From: Phytobacter palmae
Lineage (GTDB): Bacteria; Pseudomonadota; Gammaproteobacteria; Enterobacterales; Enterobacteriaceae
Direction of reading: 5' to 3'
Assembly: GCA_900112785.1 (NCBI GenBank)
Contig: FONB01000001.1
Coordinates: 526,033-590,032, forward strand
DNA: 64,000 bases
The position numbers and the translations under genes are program-made. The notes beneath the pieces were generated by a model. It was not told where the DNA came from. It did not search any database and saw only the letters and a list, made by a program, of their open reading frames with translations. Shown in pieces: positions 28,986 to 37,749 of this stretch; position 1 is the stretch's first letter, and each line of letters starts with the position of its first letter.

Positions 28986-29178
28986 GAAATCGTTCCTGGT
29001 TTGTTAAAAACAATAGGGCTTATTCTAAGGGATTCCTGGAAGAGGATAAAAGTATTGCGCACGGAAAGGATAGCCGCCTCAGGGGGAGAATACTTGAACG
29101 AATAACCAGGGTAATAGATAATAGCCAAAATGATCGGGTTATTATTTGCCCAGATCGCAGTATGAATGGGAGCGAAAA

Positions 29179-29523
29179 ATGAGTGATGATGTAGCGCTGC
29201 CGCTGCAGTTTACCGACGCAGCAGCCAGTAAAGTTAAAAACCTGATTGCGGATGAAGACAATCCGAACCTGAAACTGCGTGTCTATATTACTGGCGGCGG
29301 TTGCAGTGGCTTCCAGTATGGCTTCACGTTTGATGACCAGATCAACGATGGCGACATGACCATTGAGAAACAGGGCGTTGGCCTTGTTGTTGACCCGATG
29401 AGCCTGCAATATCTGGTGGGCGGTTCAGTTGATTATACCGAAGGTCTGGAAGGTTCCCGCTTTGTGGTGACTAACCCGAACGCGACAAGCACCTGCGGTT
29501 GTGGATCCTCATTCAGCATTTGA
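29179..29523 (+). CDS. erpA: Iron-sulfur cluster A-type carrier ErpA
   Basis: A-type carrier that delivers iron-sulfur clusters to enzymes such as IspG and IspH of isoprenoid synthesis. The 114-residue protein has the three conserved cysteines in GGCSGF (residue 42) and CGCG (106 and 108). The start MSDDVALPL follows GGGAG; an upstream in-frame ATG was rejected on length. In E. coli erpA follows clcA; here it directly faces hemL. Confidence 0.97.
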   Translation: MSDDVALPLQFTDAAASKVKNLIADEDNPNLKLRVYITGGGCSGFQYGFTFDDQINDGDMTIEKQGVGLVVDPMSLQYLVGGSVDYTEGLEGSRFVVTNPNATSTCGCGSSFSI

Positions 29524-29544
29524 TCCCTGTTCGGATGCCATAAG

Positions 29545-29571
29545 AAAGCCGTGTCACTGACACGGCTTTTT
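29545..29571. terminator. Bidirectional terminator between erpA and yadS
   Basis: Stem GCCGTGTC/GACACGGC with loop ACT, flanked by AAA on the left and TTTTT on the right. It lies between convergent erpA and yadS. Confidence 0.88.
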
Positions 29572-29572
29572 G

Positions 29573-30196
29573 TTATCTGCCATTCTCATCGAGTGCAAAC
29601 GTTGGCAGTTTGAGATGCCAGCGTATGGCGGCAAGGCGAATGCCCAGCGTGACTACCATCCCAAGCATTGCGGCGTTTTCCAGTGGTACATCAAAGGCGT
29701 AAGCCGCTGTTGAATGCACAATGCCGCCAATAATACAGGCGGTGGCATAGATTTCCGTTCGCAGGATCATAGGGACTTCGCGCGCCAGCACATCACGAAT
29801 GATCCCGCCGCCAACCCCGGTCAGCACACCCATACCCGTTGCGACCAGGGGGCCGGTACCGGCCATGAACGCTTTGTTTACCCCAATACCGACAAACACA
29901 GCCAGACCGACGGCGTCCAGCACTGGCAGAACCCACTTCGGCAGGCGTCTTGGCTGGCGAACCAGCAAAATCGTCAGCATGCAGGTGACCATGGCGACGA
30001 CCAGATCGGTCGGATCTTTCACCCAGAACACCGGTCCGTGGGCCAGCGCCATGTCGCGGATCGTGCCGCCACCGACGGCGGTCACCACGCCTAATACCAG
30101 CACACCAAAAGGATCCATCCGAAGTTTTCCGGCAAGCAGCACACCTGAGATGGCAAAAACAGCGGTACCGACAATATCCAGCCAGTAGACAAGCAT
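29573..30196 (-). CDS. yadS: TRIC-like membrane protein YadS (UPF0126)
   Basis: A 207-residue inner-membrane protein of seven hydrophobic segments built from two homologous halves, each with a glycine-rich turn: VTAVGGGTIRDM in the first and GVLTGVGGGIIRDV in the second. The family is structurally related to trimeric intracellular cation (TRIC) channels; whether YadS conducts ions in the cell is not established to my knowledge, and a role in small solute transport has been proposed for relatives. It is the last gene of mtn-btuF-yadS, 14 bp after btuF. Confidence 0.9.
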   Translation of the reverse strand: MLVYWLDIVGTAVFAISGVLLAGKLRMDPFGVLVLGVVTAVGGGTIRDMALAHGPVFWVKDPTDLVVAMVTCMLTILLVRQPRRLPKWVLPVLDAVGLAVFVGIGVNKAFMAGTGPLVATGMGVLTGVGGGIIRDVLAREVPMILRTEIYATACIIGGIVHSTAAYAFDVPLENAAMLGMVVTLGIRLAAIRWHLKLPTFALDENGR

Positions 30197-30210
30197 GGTT
30201 CAATCCCCGG

Positions 30211-31011
30211 TTATTTCACCTGCGCCAGGGCAGGGCAGAGTTGTTGAGCGGCGAGGATAATACGCGGACCTGCGCGCTCAAACCAGTCGCTGTTTAGCGG
30301 AATGACCGGAATATCGAGCTGTTTGCGCCAGAATTGTTCGATTTTAGGAATTTCGCTCGCATCTCCTGCTACAACGATAGCATGTGGTTCGCGCGCCAGT
30401 ACTTGCTCACGGCTCACCTGGGGCCAGGGAACCCGGCTGGCGGCAAAAATATTTTCGCCCCCGCAAAGTTCCAGCACTTCGTTTTGCAGCGAGCCCTTAC
30501 CGCTGGTGAAAAGGGGTTCCCCGCCGAACTGCAGAAAAACGCGTTTTTTGGTCTGTCCGGCGTACTGTTTTTTCAGCTCGTGGTAATGGGCAAGCAGTTC
30601 AACTGATGCCTGCTGTGCTTGTTCGGGATGAGGACTGTATTGCGCGAGTTCGGCTAAAGATTCCGCGACCTGTTCGATGGTGACAGCATCCAGCCACAGC
30701 ACCTTGATACCAAGCCGCTCCAACTGATCAACCTGACGTTCTGCATTGCCGCCGCGCCATGCGAGGACGACGTCGGGTTTTAACGCCACAATCCTCTCAA
30801 TGTTTAATCCTTGCCAGGTGGCAACTTGCTCGATTTTTTCCGCCTCAGGGGGAAAATTTGAATAGCTGCTGACGCCCACGGGCGTGATGCCAGCGGCAAA
30901 GGCCATTTCCGTATTCGCGGGCGAGAGGGAGATTACGCGCGACGCGGCGTTAAGCCACGTCGAAGCAAAAATAAGCAGGGCGGCCAGCGCCCTGAACAGA
31001 TGTTTAGCCAC
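30211..31011 (-). CDS. btuF: Vitamin B12-binding periplasmic protein
   Basis: Periplasmic partner of the BtuCD cobalamin importer, whose genes are elsewhere. The 266-residue class III binding protein has a signal peptide (about residues 1-22, up to WLNA) and the family segments [16 protein letters not shown] and [13 protein letters not shown]. The GTG at 31011 gives the same length as E. coli and overlaps the end of mtn by eight bases, so the two are coupled. An ATG nine codons upstream (31038) would spoil the signal peptide less well supported by comparison. Confidence 0.94.
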   Translation of the reverse strand: MAKHLFRALAALLIFASTWLNAASRVISLSPANTEMAFAAGITPVGVSSYSNFPPEAEKIEQVATWQGLNIERIVALKPDVVLAWRGGNAERQVDQLERLGIKVLWLDAVTIEQVAESLAELAQYSPHPEQAQQASVELLAHYHELKKQYAGQTKKRVFLQFGGEPLFTSGKGSLQNEVLELCGGENIFAASRVPWPQVSREQVLAREPHAIVVAGDASEIPKIEQFWRKQLDIPVIPLNSDWFERAGPRIILAAQQLCPALAQVK

Positions 31012-31702
31012 GAGCCAGGTTCTGCACCAGTGTCTCAACCATCAGGCTGGACTGTTTCGCGGCAACCACCAGGAACTCATCAAAGCTCAGGTGGGATTGC
31101 TGGTCTGCCACGTCGGAGATAGCTCGTACTACCACAAACGGCACGCCAAAGTTATGGCAAACATGCGCGATAGCAGTGGCTTCCATTTCAACGGCTACCG
31201 CCTGCGGGAAGTTATGGCGAATTTTGGCCAGACCTACGGAGCCGTTAATAAAGGCATCGCCGCTGACAATCAGACCGCGAACCGCATTCAGATTGAGCTG
31301 TTTAATGCAGCTTTCTGCCGCCGTAATCAGCTTTTCATCCGCTTTAAAGCCCGCCGGGCAGCCGGGTAACTGGCCGAACTCGTAGCCAAAGGCAGTGACA
31401 TCCGCGTCGTGGTAGCGCGCTTCGTCAGAGACCACGATATCACCGACTTTCAGCGTTGACGCCAGTCCACCGGCAGAACCTGTATTGATAATCACATCCG
31501 GCTTGCAGCGTTCCAGCAGCAGTGTTGCGCCCATTGCGGCGGCCACTTTGCCGATGCCAGATTTCAGCAGGGCGACTTCTGTACCATTCAGCGTACCGGT
31601 GTAAATTTCACAGCCGCCAATAGTCAGCGTCTGACGATTTTCGATTTTGTCACGCAACAGCGTAACTTCTTCTTCCATTGCACCAATAATGCCAATTTTC
31701 AT
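31004..31702 (-). CDS. mtn: 5'-methylthioadenosine/S-adenosylhomocysteine nucleosidase
   Basis: Splits methylthioadenosine, S-adenosylhomocysteine and 5'-deoxyadenosine; it recycles inhibitory SAM by-products and supplies the precursor of autoinducer-2. The 232-residue protein has catalytic Glu12 in GAMEEEV, Glu174 in [12 protein letters not shown] and Asp197 in RAISDVAD. First gene of mtn-btuF-yadS, divergent from dgt. Confidence 0.97.
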   Translation of the reverse strand: MKIGIIGAMEEEVTLLRDKIENRQTLTIGGCEIYTGTLNGTEVALLKSGIGKVAAAMGATLLLERCKPDVIINTGSAGGLASTLKVGDIVVSDEARYHDADVTAFGYEFGQLPGCPAGFKADEKLITAAESCIKQLNLNAVRGLIVSGDAFINGSVGLAKIRHNFPQAVAVEMEATAIAHVCHNFGVPFVVVRAISDVADQQSHLSFDEFLVVAAKQSSLMVETLVQNLARG

Positions 31703-31810
31703 GGAGATACTCGCTAATGTGATAAGACAGGGTTACGTTTTCAGGGCATAGTCTATCATGGCATACACAATTGCATGATATCCCGTGACGCCTCGCTGAC
31801 AGGAGAGGAA

Positions 31811-33325
31811 ATGGCTGAGATCGATTTTCGCAAAAAAATAAACTGGCATCGTCGCTACCGCTCACCGCAAGGCGTGAAAACTGAGCGCGAAATCCTGCGC
31901 ATTTTTGAAAGCGATCGCGGGCGGATAATCAATTCGGCGGCGATTCGCCGTCTGCAGCAAAAAACACAGGTCTTCCCTCTGGAGCGCAACGCGGCAGTAC
32001 GCACGCGATTGACCCATTCGCTGGAAGTGCAGCAGGTTGGGCGTTACATCGCCAAAGAAGTGTTAAGCCGCCTGAAAGAGCTTCGTCTTCTTGAAACCTA
32101 TGGCCTGGACGAACTTACAGGTCCGTTTGAAAGTATTGTTGAAATGGCCTGTCTGATGCACGACATCGGTAACCCGCCGTTTGGTCATTTTGGCGAGGCG
32201 GCGATAAATGACTGGTTCCGCCATCGCCTGGCACCAGAGGATGCGGCCAGCCAGCCGCTGACGGATGATCGCTGTGAAGTGGTGGTGCTGCGTCTACGTG
32301 AGGGGGAGGATTCGCTGAACGCGTTACGTCGCAAAGTACGCCAGGATCTCAGCCATTTCGAAGGTAATGCGCAGGGTATTCGCCTGGTCCACACTCTGAT
32401 GCGCATGAATCTGACCTGGGCGCAGGTGGGATGCATTTTAAAATATACTCGCCCTGCATGGTGGAGTGGGCCACCGCCATCCTCCCACAGTTATTTAATG
32501 AAAAAGCCGGGTTTTTATTTTTCCGAAGAAGCGTATGTTGCACGGCTGCGTAAAGAACTTGATCTTGATACTTACAGTCGTTTCCCATTGACGTGGATAA
32601 TGGAAGCCGCTGACGATATTTCCTATTGCGTTGCCGATCTTGAAGATGCAGTGGAAAAGCGCATTTTTACCGCGGAACAGCTCTATCAGCATCTATATGA
32701 CGCCTGGGGTGAACACAGTAAGGGCTCACTATTTTCTCAGGTGGTGGAAAATGCCTGGGAGAAATCCCGCGCAAATTCATTAAGTCGCAGCGCCGAAGAT
32801 CAATTCTTTATGTATTTACGTGTAAATACCTTAAATAAACTTGTGCCTTATGCCGCGCAGCGATTTATTGAAAACTTACCACAAATATTCAGTGGGGAAT
32901 TCAATCACGCCCTGCTGGAGGATGACAGTGATTACAGTCAGCTCCTTGAACTTTATAAAAATGTCGCCATTAAAGAGGTGTTTAGTCATCCCGATGTTGA
33001 GCAACTGGAATTACAGGGATATCGCGTAATCAGTGGGTTGCTGGAGATTTATCGTCCACTGCTGCAATTATCACTGGCCGATTTTTCAGAAATTGTGGAA
33101 AAAGATCGCGTTCGACGTTTCCCCATTGAATCGCGCTTGTTCCAGAAGTTATCAACACGTCATCGGCTGGCCTACATTGAGGCCGTGAGCAAATTATCCC
33201 GGGACGGGAGCGACTTCGCGATAATGGAATATTATCATCGCTGTCGGCTCATCCAGGATTATATCAGCGGAATGACAGATTTATATGCATGGGATGAATA
33301 CCGCCGCTTGATGGCGGTTGAATAA
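31811..33325 (+). CDS. dgt: dGTP triphosphohydrolase
   Basis: Hydrolyses dGTP to deoxyguanosine and tripolyphosphate, adjusting dNTP pools. The 504-residue HD-domain enzyme has [13 protein letters not shown] and [15 protein letters not shown] as metal-binding motifs. Start ATG follows AGGAGAGGAA; an upstream in-frame ATG 12 codons earlier is less likely. The region 32440-33330 is AT-richer than its neighbours, with many TTA, AAT and ATT codons. The segment around residues 213-222 (after RPAWW) differs from the E. coli enzyme. Confidence 0.96.
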   Translation: MAEIDFRKKINWHRRYRSPQGVKTEREILRIFESDRGRIINSAAIRRLQQKTQVFPLERNAAVRTRLTHSLEVQQVGRYIAKEVLSRLKELRLLETYGLDELTGPFESIVEMACLMHDIGNPPFGHFGEAAINDWFRHRLAPEDAASQPLTDDRCEVVVLRLREGEDSLNALRRKVRQDLSHFEGNAQGIRLVHTLMRMNLTWAQVGCILKYTRPAWWSGPPPSSHSYLMKKPGFYFSEEAYVARLRKELDLDTYSRFPLTWIMEAADDISYCVADLEDAVEKRIFTAEQLYQHLYDAWGEHSKGSLFSQVVENAWEKSRANSLSRSAEDQFFMYLRVNTLNKLVPYAAQRFIENLPQIFSGEFNHALLEDDSDYSQLLELYKNVAIKEVFSHPDVEQLELQGYRVISGLLEIYRPLLQLSLADFSEIVEKDRVRRFPIESRLFQKLSTRHRLAYIEAVSKLSRDGSDFAIMEYYHRCRLIQDYISGMTDLYAWDEYRRLMAVE

Positions 33326-33384
33326 TCGGTTGAGAATTGTAAAGACGGACAATAAATTTTTACTTTTTCCAAAAACTTAATCCC

Positions 33385-33412
33385 GGAACTTCACGTTATA
33401 AAGCGACTCTGA
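33385..33412 (+). promoter_or_regulatory. Sigma-E promoter of degP
   Basis: GGAACTT at 33385-33391, a 16-bp spacer and TCTGA at 33408-33412 match the sigma-E consensus and the known degP promoter of E. coli. Expression should rise when unfolded outer-membrane proteins trigger RseA cleavage, in which RseP (encoded at 48195) takes part. Confidence 0.9.
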
Positions 33413-33460
33413 GTGATACATACACAGCCGTTTGCGTTACCAGTAAAGAGATTGAGAGAC

Positions 33461-34909
33461 ATGAAAAAAACAACTTTAGCAATGAGTGCACTGGCGTTGG
33501 CTTTAGGCCTGGCGCTGTCCCCTGTTTCCGTGATGGCTGCCGAAACCGCGTCATCGGTATCGACTTCGCAGCAGATGCCAAGCCTGGCGCCGATGCTTGA
33601 ACAGGTCATGCCATCCGTTGTAAGCATTAACGTAGAAGGCAGCACGACGGTTAACACGCCGCGTATGCCGCGCAATTTCCAGCAGTTCTTCGGTGATAAT
33701 TCCCCGTTCTGCCAGGATGGTTCTCCATTCCAGGGCTCGCCTTTCTGTCAGGGCGGCGGTGCGCCGGGGGGACAAGGTGGCCCAGGGGAGGATGGCGCTC
33801 AGCAGCAGAAATTTATGGCCCTGGGCTCTGGTGTCATCATTGATGCGGCCAAAGGCTATGTGGTGACGAACAACCACGTGGTGGATAACGCGACCTCCAT
33901 CAAAGTTCAGTTGAGCGATGGCCGTAAATTCGATGCCAAAATCGTTGGTAAAGACCCGCGTTCTGATATCGCGCTGGTGCAAATTCAGGATCCGAAGAAC
34001 CTGACGGCGATTAAAATTGCCGACTCCGACGCACTGCGCGTAGGTGATTATACCGTTGCTATCGGTAACCCGTTTGGTCTGGGGGAAACTGTGACTTCGG
34101 GTATTGTCTCTGCGCTGGGTCGTAGCGGCCTGAACGCGGAAAACTACGAAAACTTTATTCAGACCGATGCGGCGATCAACCGGGGGAACTCCGGTGGTGC
34201 GCTGGTTAATCTGAACGGTGAACTGATTGGTATCAATACCGCAATCCTTGCTCCGGATGGCGGCAACATCGGTATCGGCTTTGCGATCCCAAGTAATATG
34301 GTGAAAAACCTGACGGCGCAGATGGTCCAGTATGGCCAGGTACGTCGCGGCGAACTGGGCATCATGGGTACTGAACTGAACTCTGAACTGGCGAAAGCGA
34401 TGAAAGTTGATGCCCAGCGCGGTGCTTTTGTCAGCCAGGTCATGCCGAACTCTGCCGCTGCGAAAGCAGGTGTAAAAGCCGGTGATGTGATTACTTCGCT
34501 GAATGGCAAACCAATCAGCAGCTTCGCCGCGCTGCGTGCGGAAGTGGGTTCTATGCCTATCGGCAGTAAGGTACAGCTGGGTCTGGTGCGTGATGGTAAG
34601 CCGGTGAATGTAAGCCTCGAACTGCAGCAGAGCAGCCAGAATCAGGTAGATTCCGGCAATATTTTCAGCGGTATAGAAGGTGCTGAAATGAGCAATAACG
34701 GTAAAGATGAGGGCGTTGTCGTGAATGTGGTGAAAGCCAACACGCCAGCAGCACGCATCGGCCTCAAGAAAGGGGATATCATCGTTGGGGCGAACCAACA
34801 ACCAGTGAAAAACCTCGGCGAGTTGCGCAAAATCATCGACAGCAAGCCTTCGGTTCTGGCTTTGAATATTCAGCGTGGTGATACTTCAATCTATCTGCTG
34901 ATGCAGTAA
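33461..34909 (+). CDS. degP: Periplasmic serine protease and chaperone DegP
   Basis: Degrades or refolds damaged envelope proteins. The 482-residue precursor has a signal peptide ending VMAAE, a trypsin-like domain with the triad in NNHVVDN, DPRSDIAL and GNSGGAL, and two PDZ domains (about residues 285-380 and 390-480). The LA loop between the paired Cys of FCQDGSP and FCQGG is followed by a Gly/Pro-rich insert about seven residues longer than in E. coli (474 residues). Start ATG chosen as the first codon of the signal peptide. Confidence 0.97.
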   Translation: MKKTTLAMSALALALGLALSPVSVMAAETASSVSTSQQMPSLAPMLEQVMPSVVSINVEGSTTVNTPRMPRNFQQFFGDNSPFCQDGSPFQGSPFCQGGGAPGGQGGPGEDGAQQQKFMALGSGVIIDAAKGYVVTNNHVVDNATSIKVQLSDGRKFDAKIVGKDPRSDIALVQIQDPKNLTAIKIADSDALRVGDYTVAIGNPFGLGETVTSGIVSALGRSGLNAENYENFIQTDAAINRGNSGGALVNLNGELIGINTAILAPDGGNIGIGFAIPSNMVKNLTAQMVQYGQVRRGELGIMGTELNSELAKAMKVDAQRGAFVSQVMPNSAAAKAGVKAGDVITSLNGKPISSFAALRAEVGSMPIGSKVQLGLVRDGKPVNVSLELQQSSQNQVDSGNIFSGIEGAEMSNNGKDEGVVVNVVKANTPAARIGLKKGDIIVGANQQPVKNLGELRKIIDSKPSVLALNIQRGDTSIYLLMQ

Positions 34910-34918
34910 TCCGCATAA

Positions 34919-34948
34919 ACCCTCTTCTTCCATCCGGAAGAAGAGGGT
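34919..34948 (+). terminator. Strong hairpin after degP
   Basis: Perfect 13-bp stem ACCCTCTTCTTCC/GGAAGAAGAGGGT with loop ATCC, 10 bp after the degP stop. The T-run after it is poor, but the long stem should block or protect the degP mRNA 3' end. Confidence 0.75.
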
Positions 34949-35071
34949 GCTCTCCTCAGATTTTGTGAGGCCTTCCACAACTCCACACTTCCGCCGCCTG
35001 CTTTGTGCGTTTGCACAATGTACGACGTAATTTTCTCCCATATGCTTGTGCTCTGCTCACGGGAGGGTTAC

Positions 35072-36229
35072 ATGGCTGGCTGGCATCTTGATACTAAAAT
35101 GGCGCAGGATATCGTTGCGCGCACCATGCGCATTATCGATACAAACATTAACGTGATGGATGCTCGTGGCCGCATTATTGGTAGCGGCGATCGCGAGCGA
35201 ATTGGGGAATTGCACGAAGGCGCATTGCTCGTACTGGCACAGGGCCGCGTGGTGGATATTGATGATGCCGTTGCCCGTCACCTGCATGGGGTCCGCCAGG
35301 GCATCAATTTGCCGTTGCGTCTGGAAGGTGAAATTGTCGGCGTCATTGGCCTGACAGGGGAACCTGAGTCGTTGCGCAAATATGGCGAGCTGGTGTGCAT
35401 GACCGCCGAAATGATGCTCGAACAGTCCCGCCTGATGCACCTGCTGGCTCAGGACAGCCGTCTGCGTGAAGAGCTGGTAATGAACCTGATTCAGGCAGAA
35501 GAACACACGCCAGCGCTCACCGAATGGGCGCAGCGTTTGGGTATCGATTTAAATCAGCCGCGTGTGGTTGCCGTGGTGGAAGTCGACAGCGGACAATTAG
35601 GCGTGGACAGCGCCATGGCTGAACTCCAGCAACTGCAAAACGCCCTGACCACACCTGAGCGCAACAACCTGATTGCGATTGTCTCGTTAACCGAAATGGT
35701 GGTGCTCAAACCCGCGCTGAACCAGTTTGGTCGCTGGGATGCCGAAGATCACCGTAAGCGCGTTGACCAACTGATTCAGCGCATGAAAGAAAACGGCCAA
35801 CTGCGTTTTCGCGTTGCGCTGGGTAATTACTTTACCGGGCCGGGCAGTATCGCCCGTTCCTACCGTACCGCACGCACCACCATGATGGTGGGTAAACAGC
35901 GCATGCCGGAAAGCCGTAGCTATTTCTACCAGGATTTGATGCTGCCGGTCCTGCTTGATAGTTTACGCGGTGGCTGGCAGGCGAATGAGCTTTCCCGTCC
36001 GCTGCAGCGCCTTAAAGCGATGGATAATAATGGACTGCTGCGGCGTACGCTTTCCGCATGGTTCCGCCACAATGTTCAGCCGCTGGCGACGTCAAAAGCG
36101 TTGTTTATTCACCGTAATACGCTGGAATATCGTCTGAACCGTATTTCTGAACTCACCGGACTGGATCTGGGAAATTTTGACGACAGATTGCTGCTCTATG
36201 TGGCGCTGCAACTGGATGAGCAGCGGTAA
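35072..36229 (+). CDS. cdaR: Sugar diacid utilisation regulator CdaR
   Basis: Activator of the genes for galactarate, glucarate and glycerate use (gar and gud operons, not in this window). The 385-residue protein has the N-terminal sugar diacid recognition domain (about residues 4-135) and a C-terminal PucR-type helix-turn-helix (about 325-380, NTLEYRLNRISELTGLDLGN). Start ATG follows GGGAGGG. Convergent with yaeH, with terminator 36238-36263 between. Confidence 0.95.
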   Translation: MAGWHLDTKMAQDIVARTMRIIDTNINVMDARGRIIGSGDRERIGELHEGALLVLAQGRVVDIDDAVARHLHGVRQGINLPLRLEGEIVGVIGLTGEPESLRKYGELVCMTAEMMLEQSRLMHLLAQDSRLREELVMNLIQAEEHTPALTEWAQRLGIDLNQPRVVAVVEVDSGQLGVDSAMAELQQLQNALTTPERNNLIAIVSLTEMVVLKPALNQFGRWDAEDHRKRVDQLIQRMKENGQLRFRVALGNYFTGPGSIARSYRTARTTMMVGKQRMPESRSYFYQDLMLPVLLDSLRGGWQANELSRPLQRLKAMDNNGLLRRTLSAWFRHNVQPLATSKALFIHRNTLEYRLNRISELTGLDLGNFDDRLLLYVALQLDEQR

Positions 36230-36237
36230 AGAAAAGC

Positions 36238-36263
36238 AAAAAGGCAACGTAAGTTGCCTTTTT
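36238..36263. terminator. Bidirectional terminator between cdaR and yaeH
   Basis: Stem AAAAAGGCAAC (36238-36248), loop GTAA, GTTGCCTTTTT (36253-36263). Same arms as the terminator at 1165-1190; lies 9 bp after the cdaR stop. Confidence 0.9.
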
Positions 36264-36272
36264 CAGTATTTG

Positions 36273-36309
36273 CATCCTCTCACTGTGAGAGAGGTGCAGG
36301 GGGAGGGCA
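36273..36309. repeat. GGGAGAGGG-type repeat after cdaR
   Basis: Inner palindrome CTCTCAC-T-GTGAGAG (36277-36291) and flanks ATCC and GGTGCAGGGGGAGGGCAC. The closing GAGGGCAC is shared with the copy at 1239-1249. It follows the terminator at 36238-36263, as the copy near 1209 follows the one at 1165. Confidence 0.65.
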
Positions 36310-36334
36310 CCAGGCCGCATCACCTGCATATATA

Positions 36335-36357
36335 CCGGATGCGCTGCGATTATCCGG
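36335..36357. repeat. REP-type palindrome near cdaR/yaeH
   Basis: Arms CCGGAT (36335-36340) and ATCCGG (36352-36357), whose loop on the reverse strand resembles that of the element at 1069-1093. Lies 27 bp from the yaeH stop. Confidence 0.65.
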
Positions 36358-36383
36358 CTTACGTGATGGGCAAAACCCAATAA

Positions 36384-36773
36384 TCATTTATTGCGCGTCA
36401 GTTTTTCCAAATCGGATTCAATTTCGCTGATCTTGTTCGCGACAACGCTTTCCAGATGGCGGAGATCGTCCAGGATCTTACGTTTCAGATCCACATCCGT
36501 ACGGTCACGCTGACAGATTTGATCCAACTCGTCGATCACGTAGCGCAGGTTTGGACTGATCTCCTGCACCTCTTTGTAGCCCTGACCGATACCATCCGCG
36601 ACAACTGTTTTGCGCTGACGAGGGTATTTAAACTTTACGCTTTTAGCGAAAAACTCGCCTTTATCCTTGTGAAAATAGATTTTCAGAATGTCGTTGTTTG
36701 CTTCCTGACGGAGACTATAGCGATCGATTTCATCAGGATTGGTGATGCCTAAACTTTTCAGATTATCGTACAT
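36384..36773 (-). CDS. yaeH: Conserved protein YaeH (UPF0325)
   Basis: A 129-residue soluble protein, one residue longer than E. coli YaeH. It is rich in charged residues, with a predicted helical, possibly coiled-coil C-terminus (residues about 90-128). No known catalytic motif is visible and the function is unknown. It is expressed alone, convergent with cdaR; yaeI, next to it in E. coli K-12, is absent. Confidence 0.9.
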   Translation of the reverse strand: MYDNLKSLGITNPDEIDRYSLRQEANNDILKIYFHKDKGEFFAKSVKFKYPRQRKTVVADGIGQGYKEVQEISPNLRYVIDELDQICQRDRTDVDLKRKILDDLRHLESVVANKISEIESDLEKLTRNK

Positions 36774-36863
36774 AGCGGTACCCTTAAGCTCAACATAACC
36801 TATGAATAATTAACGAAAAAATCTATTTTCGCCACCTGGAAATGCAAAAAAGGCGGGATATGT

Positions 36864-36889
36864 CACCCTCTCCCGAATTGAGAGAGGGT
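36864..36889. repeat. GGGAGAGGG-type repeat next to dapD
   Basis: Arms ACCCTCTC (36865-36872) and GAGAGGGT (36882-36889). Starts 5 bp beyond the dapD stop, so it would be the 3' hairpin of the dapD transcript on the minus strand; a run of six T follows 13 bp later (minus strand). Confidence 0.7.
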
Positions 36890-36894
36890 ACGAC

Positions 36895-37719
36895 TTAGTC
36901 GATGGTGCGCAGCAGCTCGTTGATGCCAACTTTACCACGCGTTTTGGCATCGACTTTTTTCACGATGACAGCGCAGTACAGGCTGTATTTACCGTCTTTA
37001 GACGGCAGGTTACCTGAAACAACAACGGAACCCGCTGGTACGCGGCCATAGTGAACTTCGCCCGTTTCGCGATCATAAATGCGTGTACTTTGTCCAATGT
37101 ACACACCCATCGAGATCACTGAACCTTCTTCAACAATAACACCTTCCACAACCTCAGAACGTGCGCCAATAAAGCAATTATCTTCGATAATGGTCGGATT
37201 CGCCTGTAATGGTTCCAGAACACCACCAATTCCGACACCGCCAGACAGGTGAACATTTTTACCAATCTGCGCACATGAACCGACAGTGGCCCATGTATCG
37301 ACCATGGTGCCTTCATCAACGTAAGCGCCGATATTCACATAAGAGGGCATCAGTACGGTGTTGCGGGCGATGAATGCACCCTGACGCACCGCCGCTGGCG
37401 GAACAACGCGGAAGCCCTCTTTCTGGAAACGCGCTTCGTCGTAATCGGCGAACTTCATCGGTACCTTATCGAAGTAGCGGCTTTCCGCACCTTCGATAAC
37501 CTTATTATCGTTAATGCGGAAAGAGAGCAGCACGGCTTTCTTCAGCCACTGGTGAGTGACCCACTGACCATCGATTTTCTCTGCGACGCGCAGCGCGCCG
37601 GAATCTAACAGGGCGATAACCTGGTTAACCGCTTCACGGGTAACGGTATCCGCATTTGCCGGGGTGATCTCTGCGCGACGCTCGAAAGCGGCTTCAATAA
37701 CGTTCTGTAACTGCTGCAT
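36895..37719 (-). CDS. dapD: Tetrahydrodipicolinate N-succinyltransferase
   Basis: Step of the succinylase route to diaminopimelate and lysine. The 274-residue enzyme has an N-terminal helical domain (about 1-90) and a left-handed beta-helix of hexapeptide repeats (about 105-230, as in [21 protein letters not shown]). It follows glnD by 30 bp and may be transcribed from within or upstream of it. Confidence 0.97.
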   Translation of the reverse strand: MQQLQNVIEAAFERRAEITPANADTVTREAVNQVIALLDSGALRVAEKIDGQWVTHQWLKKAVLLSFRINDNKVIEGAESRYFDKVPMKFADYDEARFQKEGFRVVPPAAVRQGAFIARNTVLMPSYVNIGAYVDEGTMVDTWATVGSCAQIGKNVHLSGGVGIGGVLEPLQANPTIIEDNCFIGARSEVVEGVIVEEGSVISMGVYIGQSTRIYDRETGEVHYGRVPAGSVVVSGNLPSKDGKYSLYCAVIVKKVDAKTRGKVGINELLRTID

Positions 37720-37749
37720 TGTTAAACTCTTTCCATATAAAAAAACACG

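Noticed and set aside
33339-33353. Possible CpxR box upstream of degP
   Set aside because: A GTAAA half site is present at 33339-33343, but the second GTAAA at a five-base spacing is missing (ACAAT instead). degP is Cpx-controlled in E. coli, but I cannot place the site here.
33551-34801. 416-codon open frame on the minus strand
   Set aside because: Antisense to degP throughout, without a ribosome-binding site or known domain.
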